From positions 803,553 through 867,552 of the forward strand of contig QRDG01000420.1 of assembly GCA_012064385.1 (NCBI GenBank): DNA of 64,000 nucleotides, written 5' to 3'. The stretch comes from Puccinellia tenuiflora (taxonomy: Eukaryota > Streptophyta > Magnoliopsida > Poales > Poaceae). How positions within the stretch are numbered: position 1 is the first letter of the stretch; the number at the start of each line of letters is the position of its first letter. This document shows positions 1 through 10,669 of this stretch, piece after piece. The notes beneath the pieces are model-generated. The model was not told where the DNA came from, made no database searches, and saw nothing but the letters and a program-made list of their open reading frames with translations. Made by a program: the position numbers and the translations under genes.

Positions 1-280
1 TACATACTCGTCTCCGCGTGCCTTGGTTATTTCTATACCCGAGCTTTTTACTTATGCAATTTACATTGTGATAGCCTTCGTGCTTGAAGTTTTATATCTT
101 GTTATCACCTTGTTGCTTCCCTTGCTTAGCATAAGTTGTTGGTGCACATAGGTGAACCTAGTATAATTAGGTTGTTGGCTTGTTAATTTAAACACATAGT
201 TTTATTCCGCAATTATCAGGCCTTAAACCGGAAAAGTTTTAATCGCCTATTGCGACATCTCGGCATAGTTTGTTCTTTCA
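1..280 (+). repeat. 3' part of a Sirevirus-type copia LTR (left edge cut by window)
   Basis: The stretch resembles the tails of the Sirevirus LTRs at 28229-28905 and 40265-41524: a 'tctccgcgtg' block, a 'ggttattctat' block and a degenerate '..cgcctatt..' tail. It ends in CTTTCA at 280, the terminal hexamer of that family. The following bases, CTTTG (281-285), also occur at the matching site of the undisturbed copia sequence at 52663-52667, so 280/281 looks like a true insertion boundary. The other end is outside the window. Confidence 0.6.
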
Positions 281-375
281 CTTTGCAGATGGAGATAAAA
301 GGCATAAGAAAAGGCTATACCATGTCACAGATTAAATTTTATGTGATGTTAATCCTTTTATGCACCTTATTTTAA
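281..375 (+). repeat. Left piece of an old BARE/Angela-like copia internal region
   Basis: This segment aligns with 52663-52763 inside the full-length copia element at 50079-58585, sharing the 'gcataagaa', 'gtgatgttaatcc' and 'tgcaccttatt' blocks. The match resumes after the inserted TIR element, at 11145. It is an older copy of the same family, split by later insertions. It has no coding potential. Confidence 0.6.
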
Positions 376-673
376 GGGAAACGCTACCATACCTCCGGGG
401 GATGGAACGTTTCGAGCCTCCTCCTTTCGCGTCTGACGCGTGTCCCATGGACCCCACCCACGAAGCCTCTTCGCGTTGACGTTTCTCCATCCGAATCCTG
501 GCGTCGTTTCTCAAAGAAATAGAGAAAATCTCTGATCCCCTTCCACTCGCCCTCGTCGGCGTTCCCTCTTCGCCTGCGGCCGGCGCCGGCGCGCCCTCGT
601 TTGCCCTCGGGTCAAGCTCCGCCGTCAGTCTCGTCCGCACGGATGCCACCTGTGCCGACCGCCACGCCGGTGA

Positions 674-1741
674 TGTCGGCACAGTGGAAACCAGGGTACC
701 ACGGGCCGGCCTGCCAGGGCCCACAAGATTCTTTGGATGATTTTTGCTAAGGACCAGGCTCTCCAAGCCTGGCGAGCTTCGCGAGGATTTTCCCCTCGCG
801 AAGGGTTTTTCTCCTCGCCAAGGATTCTCTCCCTTGGCGAGGGATCGCTCCTCGACAAGGCGTCTCCGACGCCGCCCGCAATTCTGCTAAGGACCAAGCT
901 GAAGGGCTTGGCGAGGCTTTTCGCCTCGCGAAGCGCCTTCCTCGTGAAGCCATCTCTGCCCCCGCGGCAGAGCGCACATGGGCTCTGCGCCATGTGCAGA
1001 GTGACGCGCGTGCCTACGCGCGATGACGACGACGCCGCAGTTGCCGTTTCCATGTATAAAGCAGTCAACAAAGCGGAGCCAAGCAAAGCGGACAACGAGT
1101 ATTGCCTCTTTGGTGACAAGGGAACAGTCTGCAGCTACGCTCCAAGGACGACGTCACCGTGGGTCACCTCCCACCTCGGCAAGCGCCAGCCCACTGTCCA
1201 GCTGGTCGGTGCCCCTTTTCAGCTTTGGTGACGCCGTTCCCCTGCCGTGGACCGCGTCCACGGGCTTTACCTTTATGGTGGACTTCACCTTTACGGTGCA
1301 CCGCGCCTCCTCCTTCGTCGCCATGTGGTAACCCTTCCCGCCCAAATGTTTGGGCAGAAGAGGTCCAGGACGCCTATAAAAGGAGGAGGAGCGCACCCTA
1401 GCAAAGGGTTCGATATTCGGTTGGTGCAACCCTATTAGACCAAACCCTAGATCTGAAGACTAGCAGGTAGCCATTATTAGCCACCTCGAGCTCGACAAGC
1501 TCTCCTTGTACTGTGAACTCTCCAAGCAGTGCAATACACCAGAGCAGGACGTAGGGGTTTTACCTCCACAAGAGGGCCCTGAACCTGGGTAAGACCGAGA
1601 GTCCTCTTTCTGCAGTGCTGTCCCGCAGCGAGTCCGACGAGCATCGTCGCCGGAGCACGTTGAGGGTTGTTTGATTCCGTGTTCAGCCCCTTACTCGATC
1701 CTTCTCGAGACACACCCAGTTCCTGGGACAGTTCTCCGACA
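674..1741 (+). repeat. 5' LTR of the gypsy element
   Basis: It starts TGTCGGCACAG and ends CTCCGACA. It contains a GC-rich block with several short inverted repeats built on CCTCGCGAAGG and CCTCGCCAAGG (around 770-850) and a TATA box at 1375. Several open frames of 60-160 codons run through it but repeat identically in the 3' LTR and have no recognisable domain. Confidence 0.95.
1375..1383 (+). promoter_or_regulatory. TATA box of the gypsy 5' LTR
   Basis: TATAAAAGG lies about 365 bp before the LTR end, a typical position for the U3/R boundary. The same motif recurs at 9826-9834 in the 3' LTR. Transcription would start about 30 bp downstream. Confidence 0.7.
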
Positions 1742-1743
1742 TT

Positions 1744-1762
1744 TGGCGCGCCAGGTAGGGGG
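1744..1762 (+). other. Primer-binding site of the gypsy element
   Basis: TGGCGCGCCAGGTAGGGG follows the 5' LTR after two bases. TGG complements the CCA end of a tRNA and sits where the minus-strand primer anneals. I cannot assign the tRNA from memory with certainty. Confidence 0.75.
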
Positions 1763-1792
1763 CTGAGGCGCGTCTTCATCCTCGACACAGCC

Positions 1793-4213
1793 ATGGCCGG
1801 TTCTCGTGCCGAACGTCTCGCTCGCCGGACGGCTAGCGCCGCCACCGCTCCCGCAGGCCGCCCGCGCGGCCGCCCGCGTGGGAGCTCTGCTCCGGAGCGC
1901 CGTGTCGACCCCGAGCCCCGCGTCGAGCACCCGGACGACGACGACATCGACCACGCTGAGGACGACCTCGGCGAAGAGGAGGCCTCCTCCCTGCCTCCGT
2001 CGCGGGACCGTGCTGCCTCCTCGCTGGGCCGCCCTGCGCCCAGCCCGGCGACTGCGCTCCTCATGGCGCAGGAGCTGCTGCAGTACCGCCCCACGCCGGC
2101 GGCTCAGGAGGCCTGGCTCAACCGCGTTGCCGAGCTCATCGGCGCCGCTCGCGCCGCGGCACCCGCGCCGTCTCGTTCCTTGGTTCCTTCTGCACTCGTG
2201 GGGGACGTGGCGCACGGCGCACCTCCCGCGCCTCCTCGTCAGCCCGCGCCCGCTCCAGCTCCACCGGTTCCACCGCAACCTGCTCCAGCGGGGGCTCCTC
2301 CTCGCGACGGCCGCGCTGCATCGCACGCGTCGTCGCCACATGACTGCCAAATCGTGCAGCGAGCCCCTGAGGACGCACGCGTGAGCATCGAGCGCGGGCA
2401 GGAACGCCGCAACCGCGCCGTCCAGGACGTCGCCACCGCCGGGCGCCACCTCCGCGCCACCCTCGCCAACGGCACGGTCACCTACGGCACGACGGCCGCG
2501 TTTACTCGCAGCCTCCGTCGCGTCGTTTGGCCGGTCAAGTTCAGGCCGGACCTTCCTCCGCGCTACGACGGCAAGAACAACCCCCTGGAGTTCCTGCAGC
2601 TCTACTCTCTGGCCATCCAGGCCGCCGGGGGCGACGACAAGGTCATGGCGAACTGGTTCCCCATGGCCCTCAAGGACTCCGCGTCCTCATGGCTCACCAA
2701 CCTCCCCGCCGAGTCCATCAACACTTGGGAGGAGCTCTGCCGGTGCTTCATCGCCAACTTCAAGGGCACGTACGAGCGCGGCCTCACCTACAACGACCTC
2801 CGCGCCGTGCGTCAGAAGCCCGGCGAGACCCTCCGCAAGTACATCCAGCGCTTCAGCCAAGTGCGCAACAAGATCCCCAACGCCACCGACGCACAGGTCA
2901 TTTCGGCCTTCCAGGCTGGGGTCACAGATGTGCGGATGCTCGAGAAGCTTGGCATCCACGACAACATCACCACCGTCGTCAAGCTTTTCGACTTGGCGGA
3001 CAAGTGCGCCAAGGCTGAAGAGGGCCGCTTGTTCGTCAAGAACGAGCCAGGGGACCCCACCGAGGGGTCCAAGAAGAAGAAATCCTCCGAGAAGCGCAAG
3101 ACTACTGCGGTCCTCGCGGCAGAGCCCGACGCCAAGCAGCCTCGCCAAGCTGCCACTCCAGCCGCAGGACCTGAGAAGAAGGATGATCGTCCCTTCTGCA
3201 TCTACCACAACAGGCACTCTCACGCCACCGAGGACTGCTTCGACATCAAGAGGCTTCGCGAGGCTCGCGAGGCTCGCGAGGCAACGGAGGCAACGGAGGC
3301 CGCGGCGGCCGCGGGGGGCGACGCTGGAACAACAACTACAACGACAACTACCAGCAGAACCCTCAGGCCAACGCTGCCCAGCCCGCGAACGACAACCTGC
3401 CTGCCGAGGCTGACGAGGGCTACCAGGTGCCTCGTGGAGCCGCTTGCATCCTTGGCGGGGCTCAGGCCCCTCGCTCCAACCGCCACTTCAAGCAACTCGC
3501 TCGCGAGGTCGCAGCAGCCCTCCCTGGAGTCGAGGCCTCCAGGCCCCTCAAGTGGTCCCAGTGCCCCATTACATTCGACTCCGGCGACCACCCCAAGTCC
3601 ACTTCAACCGTCGGCACCATCCCGCTGGTCTGCACCCCCACCATCAACAACATCGCCGTCTCTAAGACGCTCATTGATGGGGGTGCCTGGCCTCAACGTC
3701 ATCTCCGTCGAGACATTCGAGAAGCTGCAGGTGCCCTACGAGCGGCTCATGCCTACCAGGCCCTTCTCGGGAGTGACAGAGGGTCTTACCACCCCTTTGG
3801 GGCAGGTGAGGCTCGCCGTCACTTTCGGCACCCAGGCCAACTACCGCACCGAGCTGATCGACTTCGACGTCGCGCACATCGGCCTGCCCTACAACGCCAT
3901 ACTCGGCTACCCCGCCCTCGCCAAATTCATGGCGGTGACCCACCACGCCTACAACCTCGTCAAGCTCCCTGGCTCGGGTGGCACTATTGTCATCCGCGGC
4001 GTGGTCTCGGACGCCCTGTACGCTGCGCAAGCGGCCTACAAGGCTGCCGCGGTGGCGTCACCCGCTGACGAGGACGAGGAACCCCTCCCGAGGCCCCCCG
4101 CGAAGAAGAAGCAGCTGTTCTCCCAGGAGAAGGCCGCGACAAAGCAAGTGTCTCTGGAGGCAAGCGGCTCGGGGGCTTGTGTCACCATCGGCGCCAACCT
4201 GCCTCCCAAATAG
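1793..4213 (+). CDS. Gypsy gag-protease, open throughout but with an out-of-frame middle
   Basis: From the ATG at 1793 the frame is open for 806 codons. Residues 1-250 are a basic/proline-rich leader. Residues about 250-420 are the retrotransposon gag (capsid) domain, with a YDGKNNPLEF start and WLTNLP and RKYIQRFSQVR blocks. A zinc-knuckle-like C/H cluster follows near residue 470 (FCIYHNRHSHATEDC). From about 3243 to 3690 the gag frame reads low-complexity Thr/Ser/Pro, while the next frame carries the expected Gly/Asn-rich linker and the aspartic-protease IDGGA active-site segment. At about 3688 the original frame resumes with LNVIS and the rest of the protease. Two compensating single-base shifts are the simplest reading, and they split the protease active site between frames. 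The frame ends at a TAG at 4211-4213, where the linker to reverse transcriptase would start. Confidence 0.85.
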   Translation: MAGSRAERLARRTASAATAPAGRPRGRPRGSSAPERRVDPEPRVEHPDDDDIDHAEDDLGEEEASSLPPSRDRAASSLGRPAPSPATALLMAQELLQYRPTPAAQEAWLNRVAELIGAARAAAPAPSRSLVPSALVGDVAHGAPPAPPRQPAPAPAPPVPPQPAPAGAPPRDGRAASHASSPHDCQIVQRAPEDARVSIERGQERRNRAVQDVATAGRHLRATLANGTVTYGTTAAFTRSLRRVVWPVKFRPDLPPRYDGKNNPLEFLQLYSLAIQAAGGDDKVMANWFPMALKDSASSWLTNLPAESINTWEELCRCFIANFKGTYERGLTYNDLRAVRQKPGETLRKYIQRFSQVRNKIPNATDAQVISAFQAGVTDVRMLEKLGIHDNITTVVKLFDLADKCAKAEEGRLFVKNEPGDPTEGSKKKKSSEKRKTTAVLAAEPDAKQPRQAATPAAGPEKKDDRPFCIYHNRHSHATEDCFDIKRLREAREAREATEATEAAAAAGGDAGTTTTTTTTSRTLRPTLPSPRTTTCLPRLTRATRCLVEPLASLAGLRPLAPTATSSNSLARSQQPSLESRPPGPSSGPSAPLHSTPATTPSPLQPSAPSRWSAPPPSTTSPSLRRSLMGVPGLNVISVETFEKLQVPYERLMPTRPFSGVTEGLTTPLGQVRLAVTFGTQANYRTELIDFDVAHIGLPYNAILGYPALAKFMAVTHHAYNLVKLPGSGGTIVIRGVVSDALYAAQAAYKAAAVASPADEDEEPLPRPPAKKKQLFSQEKAATKQVSLEASGSGACVTIGANLPPK

Positions 4214-5223
4214 GAAAGCGCGCTCGTCGCCTTCCTCAGGGCAAACTCTGACATGTTCGCCTGGACACCGTCCGATGTGTCCAGAGAAGCAAGACTTCAT
4301 CATCAAAGGGAAAAACCTCTGGCCACGCCAGTGTAACGAACCTCTATTTCAGGTCATTCTGAACCTTTGCGCATCGCGCCAAGCATATTTTGTTACTTCG
4401 GCAAGCTCTACCGTTGTTTGCTTTTCTCTCTCGCTCGTATGATCCCTCATGCGTATCTCGCGAGCGGGGGCTAGCATGGTGCCATGCCACGGGAGCATCC
4501 CGGCAGCATCTAAAACCCAAGGGATCCGAGCTCTGAACTTGCGGATCAGCTCTCATGCATGTCAACTCCCAAGGAGCTCTGAACTCATGGGTCAGCTCCC
4601 GCGCACGTCAACTCACCAAGGATCACCAAAACCTTGGTGCCTGTTCTCCTCGCAAGACACACATGAAGGAACCTACGAGCACGCATAAGTTATCTAGCTA
4701 TGTATCGCTTGTGGTACGCCTATCTGTCAAAACGCAGGAAAACAGGTACAAAGTGAGCGCCAAGGAACCAGCACCCTCTCCAAGGCAAAAACATCTCGCC
4801 AGGGAACCAACACCCTCTCCAAGGCAGAATGCCTCGCTAAGCTAAGTACAAACACTTGGTTAAATTTCCTCTTGCTGGTTTTTGCCCCTCGAGCCTCTTT
4901 TCTCTCTCCCACGCCTCATGGGCTGCTTGCACGTCAAAGGGGAGCCCCAAGCATCGCGCTTCGAGGAGCTCTTACTTCTTGAGGCCTCACACACCCCCCG
5001 GCCTTGTGGAGCCATGACTCTCACATACCGAAGCGGCGGTGGTGTAGCGCTAAGAGAGGGTCCTAAGACGTAGAGCGAAAAAGACATGAGGAGGAAAGAC
5101 AAAGGCTTCCCGAGGGACATTCACAAGCACACTCCAATATAACTTGACAAGTTCTTACAAAGTTTACAATCAAAATGGCTAAGATAAATGTGCCCTCTGC
5201 ACGTCCAGCTACAGGCAAGGAGC
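4214..5223 (+). other. Pol relic and repeat-rich spacer of the gypsy element
   Basis: Right after the gag-protease stop, about 20 codons still resemble the segment that normally leads into reverse transcriptase (LVAFLRAN.DMFAW). The similarity then stops near 4275-4300, and what follows resembles post-pol spacer, so some 3 kb of pol has been lost. The spacer holds two degenerate tandem duplications: a unit of about 50 bp with GAGCTCTGAACT (about 4527-4625) and a unit of about 38 bp with CACCCTCTCCAAGGC (about 4757-4830). No gene is seen. Confidence 0.6.
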
Positions 5224-8200
5224 TCAAGCCGTCGCGCCTCCTGAGGTGCCTGCTTGGTCCACGGCGGTTTCCGCCTCTTCCAGGGCATCCCCGTCGTCGC
5301 CTTCGATCACCACTTGGTCAAATTTCTTGGCGAACGCGATGGCGGCCTGCGTGGCGGTCTCCTGCGCCTTGTTGCTGATGGCGCGCGGTGGTGCCATCAC
5401 GTCCTCAAGATCAAGTGAGGGCTGGAGCCTCACGAGGTTGCTGAAGACGTTGGTGACGGCGACGACAAGGAGGTCGCGACTCTCCTCCACGACGCGCTTG
5501 TCAAAGCTCTTCGCGACCCCTTCAAGCTTTCCGAGGAACTGCTCGAAGAAGTGCGAATACGAGGTTTCGTCGTCGGTCGCTGCGGAGAAGGAGGGGACGT
5601 CGATCCTCAGATCTCTCCCGACCGCGCGCACGCGGCTCACCAAGCTCTGGAGAATGCTCTGGCGCTGGCGCGTCATGAACCGGTCAACCTGGCGCTGGTC
5701 CCGTGCTTGCTCCGCCAGAGCCGCGGCCGGCCCCACCTGCTGCCGGAGCTCGTCCAGGTCCCTCTCCAAGGCGAAGGCGTTTCCCTCAGCGCGCGCCTGG
5801 GCCTCCCGAGAGACCTCGAGGCAAGAGGTCAACCGCTTCTCCTCCTGCTCAAGCTCCTTGATGCGCTTCTCGAGCTCCTTGCGCTTGGTCTTGAGGCGGT
5901 CCTCGTGCTTCACGACCTTCTCGTCATACTCTTTGGAGAGGCTCTCGCGGACGAGTTTGACCTTGAGGTCAGCCTCTTCTTGGAGCCTCTTCTACTCTGC
6001 CGTGAGGTTGGCCTCGTCGGCGGCCACCCGACCCTCACGCTCCTCCAGCTGCCCCTCGCGGGTGGCCTGGTCCTTCTCGAGCAGCTGGACCTGCTCCTCG
6101 CGCCTGAGCAGCTCTTTCTCTCGGAGGGAGAGCTCCTCCTCACGCCGCACCAGCTCCGCCTCGCGGGGCGCCAGCTGTCCCTCGCGGGCATCAAGCAGCT
6201 CGCGGAGCTCCTTCAGGCTGGCCCGGGTGATCTCGGAGTCGGCAGCAAACTTCTGCTCCGCAGCCGCCAGCTCCTGGTGCTTGGTGGTGGTCTCCTCCTC
6301 GAGTGCCTCCCTGGCGGCGTCGAGCTCGTCCATCACCTCCTGCGCCTCCCGCTTGACGCTGTCGCGGGTCTCTTTGGCGAAGCGGATCGCTTCCTCGCGC
6401 GCCGCGTCCTGCCGGTGGCACATCTCTACCCTCTCGTGGAGAAGAGTCCAGGCTTCGCCGAGCCTTGCCCTTTCCTCCGCCAGGGCGTCTTCTTCCTTGG
6501 CGAGCTGCTCCTCCAGCCCGTCGAGCGCCCGCCGCGCCCGGTTGAGGATGATCCGGCGATGGGCTGCTTGACGCTGCGGCGCTTGCAGCGCCAAGGAGAC
6601 TCCCGCGCTGCTGCTGGGTGCAGTCCCCTAGGCGCCCGGGTCCTGCCTCGGACCCACGACCGCCTCTGGTGCGATCCGGGGGCTTGTGGGGGCGCCTTCT
6701 TCGGCGCTCGCTTCGGTTGCCCTCTGGGGGCGGGGCGCCCTCTCGCGCTCAGCTTCAGCGCCAGTGGGCTCCGACGGCACCACCGCCTCCTGCTCCTCAG
6801 GGGCGCCTCCGGCCCCCTTTGCAACGACCGCGTCTGCCGCGGCCTCGGGCGCGTCAGCCCTTCTCGAAGAGGCCTCCTCCTATGGAGGCGGCTCCACGAC
6901 AATGTCTTCATCCACCCTCTCCTCCTCCGTCCCCTGCTGGACGGGAGGGGTCGCCGCCCTGGTTGGCGGCGACGGCGTTGCCTCCGCCCTCGCCTCCCCT
7001 GCGCGATGCTCCATCGCTGGAGGAGACGCCGCCCTGGTTGGCGACGGCGCCGCCTCTACGGTCTCCTCCTCCGCGCGGTGCTCCGCCACGGGAGAAGTCG
7101 CCGCCCGAATCGGCGACAGCGTGGCTCCCTCGGCCACCACCGCCTCCGCGCGGTGCTCAACCGCGGGAGGAACAACTGCTTGCTGTGGCTCACCAGCCGC
7201 AGGCGTCTCCGCGACGACGCAGGTGGTGTCTCCAGCCTGGCCGAGCCGCCGCCTCTTTGGCTCCGCAGGCTGCCTGAAAGGGAAACAAGTTGGAAATCCA
7301 TCAAAGGGGGTTTTCTCAGAAACAAAATGTTGAGGGAAAAAGAAAGATCAAGGACTTACTCGCCGGCCATCACCCACACCCTCTTCTTCGCCTTGGGTGG
7401 CTGGGTGTGGCTTGCTCCGGCCTCCTCCCGGGCCGCTCCTGTCTCCGCGCGAGGGATGCCTCTCGCGGTTGCGGCCCTCCTGTCGTGGACGGCCTTGGAG
7501 CGGGGTTTGCAGCGCCCTCTTCCGCCGCCGCTCGTCTCCTCCTCCTCTTCGGCGCGCTGGGAGCGGACGACGCGGAAGGCATCCTCCTCGTCGCCGGAGG
7601 AGAGCACCTGGAGGTCCACCTCGGCGTGGGCGCTCCTGGAGGAGCCGATGCCCTCACCAGCGGGGTCAGTGCCCCTCGAAGCCTCGTCCTCGCCAAGGGG
7701 GTCCTTGCTTCTCGAGGCCTCCTCCTCGGCGGACTCCTCAACCTCCGGAGCCTCATCCATGTACTCTGGCTCCGCCGCCCACGGGTTAGGGCGAGGCCCG
7801 CGGTGCCCCGCGGGCACAATTCCCCACTCGTCGAATGTGGGCATGTGCGCGCGCTGCTCCTCGATGCTTTCCTCGGCGAAGCAGATGAGTGGCTTGGCCG
7901 CCTCCTTCTTGGCGGACGGGATCTCCGGCGTCGTGAAGAGAACGCCCATGATCTGGCGTAGCACCTCAGGCGCGAAGCCGTCCCTGCTTAGCCGCATTGC
8001 GTCCGTCTTGCCGTCGTATCGCCACACCGGCTCGGCGTGCTGTTGGAGGGGAGCGATGCGGCGCCTGGTGAAGTCCCTTGCCACCATCTGGCCGGTGACC
8101 CCTGCCTCGCGGATGCGTCGGATATACTCGTACACCACGTCAAGCCTTGAGCCCCTGAAGTCCGCGCTCGCCCAGCGCGCCCACTTCCTCGGGGGCCCCT

Positions 8201-8819
8201 CAGGCACCTCCAGGAGAGGGTGTGTGGCCTTGGCGTCGACGAAGAGCCACTTCTCGCGGAACTTGTCCACCTTCTTCGTCACCTTGGTGATGGCGTCCTC
8301 ACCGCACCAGGCGATGGGGATGTAGTTCTCGCTCCTGGCGTCGGCGATGCGGAAGGAGACGCACCCAAGCCGCTCGCCCTTGGCGGAGTTCCGAAGAGAG
8401 TAGAAGCTGCGGAAGAGCGCCACCGAGGGGCGGATGCCGAGGTAGGCCTCGCAGAAGTAGGCGAAGATGGCGAGGATGAGGATGGAATTGGGATGAAGAT
8501 GGAGCAGTTGGATCTGGTACACCTCCAAGATCGCCAGGAGGAAGTCGGAGAATGGCGGCACCAGGCCGGTGTAGAGAGTATAGAGGAAGATGGGGTAGAA
8601 CGTATCGGTGAGCCTGCTGCCGATCGGCCTCATTTCGGTGGCGCCGTGCTCGTTGGTTCTCGCCGCCGCCAGGTGGCGCACCGTCGCTATCGTCGCCGCG
8701 GTGACACGCGTCCGCGGCAGCGCTCCCTCGAGAGCAGCGGCGCGCGCCATCGCCGCGGACGTGCCCGCCTGCACCGTGGCCTTTCCCTTCGGGTCGGTGG
8801 CTGCTTTCTTGGGCGCCAT
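5224..8819 (-). pseudogene. Antisense gene of the gypsy element ('putative gypsy-type transposon' family), spliced, three in-frame stops
   Basis: The first exon (8819-7360) encodes 486 residues. After a Lys/Ala-rich start comes the helical FSDFLLAILEVYQIQLLHLHPN block (about residues 75-150), which I associate with the plant family called 'putative gypsy type transposon', then an acidic, Ser-rich tail. A donor GA|GTAAGT at 7359 and an acceptor TTTCAG at 7274 remove 86 bases and keep the frame. Exon 2 (7273-5224) encodes a Pro/Ala/Glu-rich linker and then a long heptad-rich coiled coil (about 6600-5700). Three TAG codons interrupt it, at codons about 618, 702 and 914 (6882-6880, 6630-6628, 5994-5992) of 1170. 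Function is unknown; antisense genes of this kind are a known feature of grass gypsy elements. The plus-strand open frames across this region are its shadows. Its promoter would lie between 8820 and the 3' LTR. Confidence 0.75.
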
Positions 8820-9112
8820 CGGTCGCCGGAGAAGAAGAAGAGGACTCTGGAGTTGGAGCGCTCTGGAGAGATTGGAGGCGTGGGGAGAAGTGTGCGGAGG
8901 AGTTATGGGAGAAGTAACGGGCGCTGCCTGCGCGCCCAGGCTTTATTGACCGGCTCCCGAGTCGTGGCGGGCCCCGCCACGTCGCCCGTTGGAGCCGAGG
9001 AGGTCGTGGCCGCGGGTGCAACCGCTGCGTGCCACGTGTCGCGGCCCTGTCAGGCATCTTTGGCCCCTCGACGCTTCGCCTTCGTCATGGGCCTCGGCGT
9101 GCCCGTCGCGGG

Positions 9113-9124
9113 CCCGGGGGCTAC
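9113..9124 (+). other. Polypurine tract of the gypsy element
   Basis: CCCGGGGGCTAC directly precedes the 3' LTR at 9125. The G-rich core is in the position used to prime plus-strand DNA synthesis. Confidence 0.6.
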
Positions 9125-10192
9125 TGTCGGCACAGTGGAAACCAGGGTACCACGGGCCGGCCTGCCAGGGCCCACAAGATTCTTTGGATGATTTTTGCTA
9201 AGGACCAGGCTCTCCAAGCCTGGCGAGCTTCGCGAGGATTTTCCCCTCGCGAAGGGTTTTTCTCCTCGCCAAGGATTCTCTCCCTTGGCGAGGGATCGCT
9301 CCTCGACAAGGCGTCTCCGACGCCGCCCGCAATTCTGCTAAGGACCAAGCTGAAGGGCTCGGCGAGGCTTTTCGCCTCGCGAAGCGCCTTCCTCGTGAAG
9401 CCATCTCTGCCCCCGCGGCAGAGCGCACATGGGCTCTGCGCCATGTGCAGAGTGACGCGCGTGCCTACGCGCGATGACGACGACGCCGCAGTTGCCGTTT
9501 CCATGTATAAAGCAGTCAACAAAGCGGAGCCAAGCAAAGCGGACAACGAGTATTGCCTCTTTGGTGACAAGGGAACAGTCTGCAGCTACGCTCCAAGGAC
9601 GACGTCACCGTGGGTCACCTCCCACCTCGGCAAGCGCCAGCCCACTGTCCAGCTGGTCGGTGCCCCTTTTCAGCTTTGGTGACGCCGTTCCCCTGCCGTG
9701 GACCGCGTCCACGAGCTTTACCTTTATGGTGGACTTCACCTTTACGGTGCACCGCGCCTCCTCCTTCGTCGCCATGTGGTAACCCTTCCCGCCCAAATGT
9801 TTGGGCAGAAGAGGTCCAGGACGCCTATAAAAGGAGGAGGAGCGCACCCTAGCAAAGGGTTCGATCTTCGGTTGGTGCAACCCTATTAGACCAAACCCTA
9901 GATCTGAAGACTAGCAGGTAGCCATTATTAGCCACCTCGAGCTCGACAAGCTCTCCTTGTACTGTGAACTCTCCAAGCAGTGCAATACACCAGAGCAGGA
10001 CGTAGGGGTTTTACCTCCACAAGAGGGCCCTGAACCTGGGTAAGACCGAGAGTCCTCTTTCTGCAGTGCTGTCCCGCAGCGAGTCCGACGAGCATCGTCG
10101 CCGGAGCACGTTGAGGGTTGTTTGATTCCGTGTTCAGCCCCTTACTCAATCCTTCTCGAGACACACCCAGTTCCTGGGACAGTTCTCCGACA
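9125..10192 (+). repeat. 3' LTR of the gypsy element
   Basis: Same length and ends as the 5' LTR. The four differences I find fall at the positions matching 910, 1262, 1415 and 1697. It is followed by the second GGTGA target duplication (10193-10197), after which the host TIR element resumes. Confidence 0.95.
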
Positions 10193-10669
10193 GGTGATCC
10201 CTCCTCGATGGCCGCGTCGCCGCACCCTCGTCCGCCCTTGCGCCGAGCTCGGCGTGCTGGATCGAGCTCCTGCGCCCTCGTCCGCCGCTACATCGACCTG
10301 CGCGTGGAGGCTACGCTCCTCTAGCTCCCAGGTCGCCGGCGTCGGCCTTCACGTGATATCCGCCGTCGACCTCCACCTCCGTGGCCGGTGGTGCTGCAAG
10401 CGGTGGCGTCGCTGCGAGCCATGAGTCGAGGCTGCAAGTGTCGGGGACGACGACTACTACCAACGGCGTTGGATGGTGCTCCAGTCGGCTATGACGGGTG
10501 CTACCGAAGAAGCGCAGCAGTGCTCCCATTGGAGGTCGCTCGTGCTGCCGAAGGTGCGTGGCGGCACTTTTCACGGGACGACGGCAGTGCTAAAAAAGGA
10601 GGACGGCGGCCGTGCTCCAAAAAGAAGGACGACAGGTCGCCCGTGCTGCCAACAGACCTCGCCAGAAGA

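Larger units (their letters stand above)
674..10192 (+). mobile_element. Young Ty3/gypsy-type LTR retrotransposon lacking pol
   Basis: Two LTRs of equal length (674-1741 and 9125-10192, 1068 bp) begin TGTCGG and end CCGACA. They are flanked by the perfect 5-bp duplication GGTGA (669-673 and 10193-10197). Inside, in order, are a primer-binding site, a gag-protease reading frame, a short relic of the start of pol, a spacer with short repeats, a long antisense gene and a polypurine tract. Reverse transcriptase, RNase H and integrase are absent, so any movement needed proteins supplied in trans. I count four substitutions and no gaps between the LTRs (about 0.4%), which implies recent insertion. 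Confidence 0.93.

Noticed and set aside
737..1231. LTR open frames up to 164 codons on both strands, repeated at 9029-9682
   Set aside because: They are identical by LTR duplication, contain no conserved motif, and cross the LTR promoter region.
5551..8325. A 924-codon plus-strand open frame in the gypsy element
   Set aside because: It lies opposite the antisense gene, reads low-complexity Leu/Arg/Gly, has no domain, and is explained by GC-rich codon use of the minus strand.
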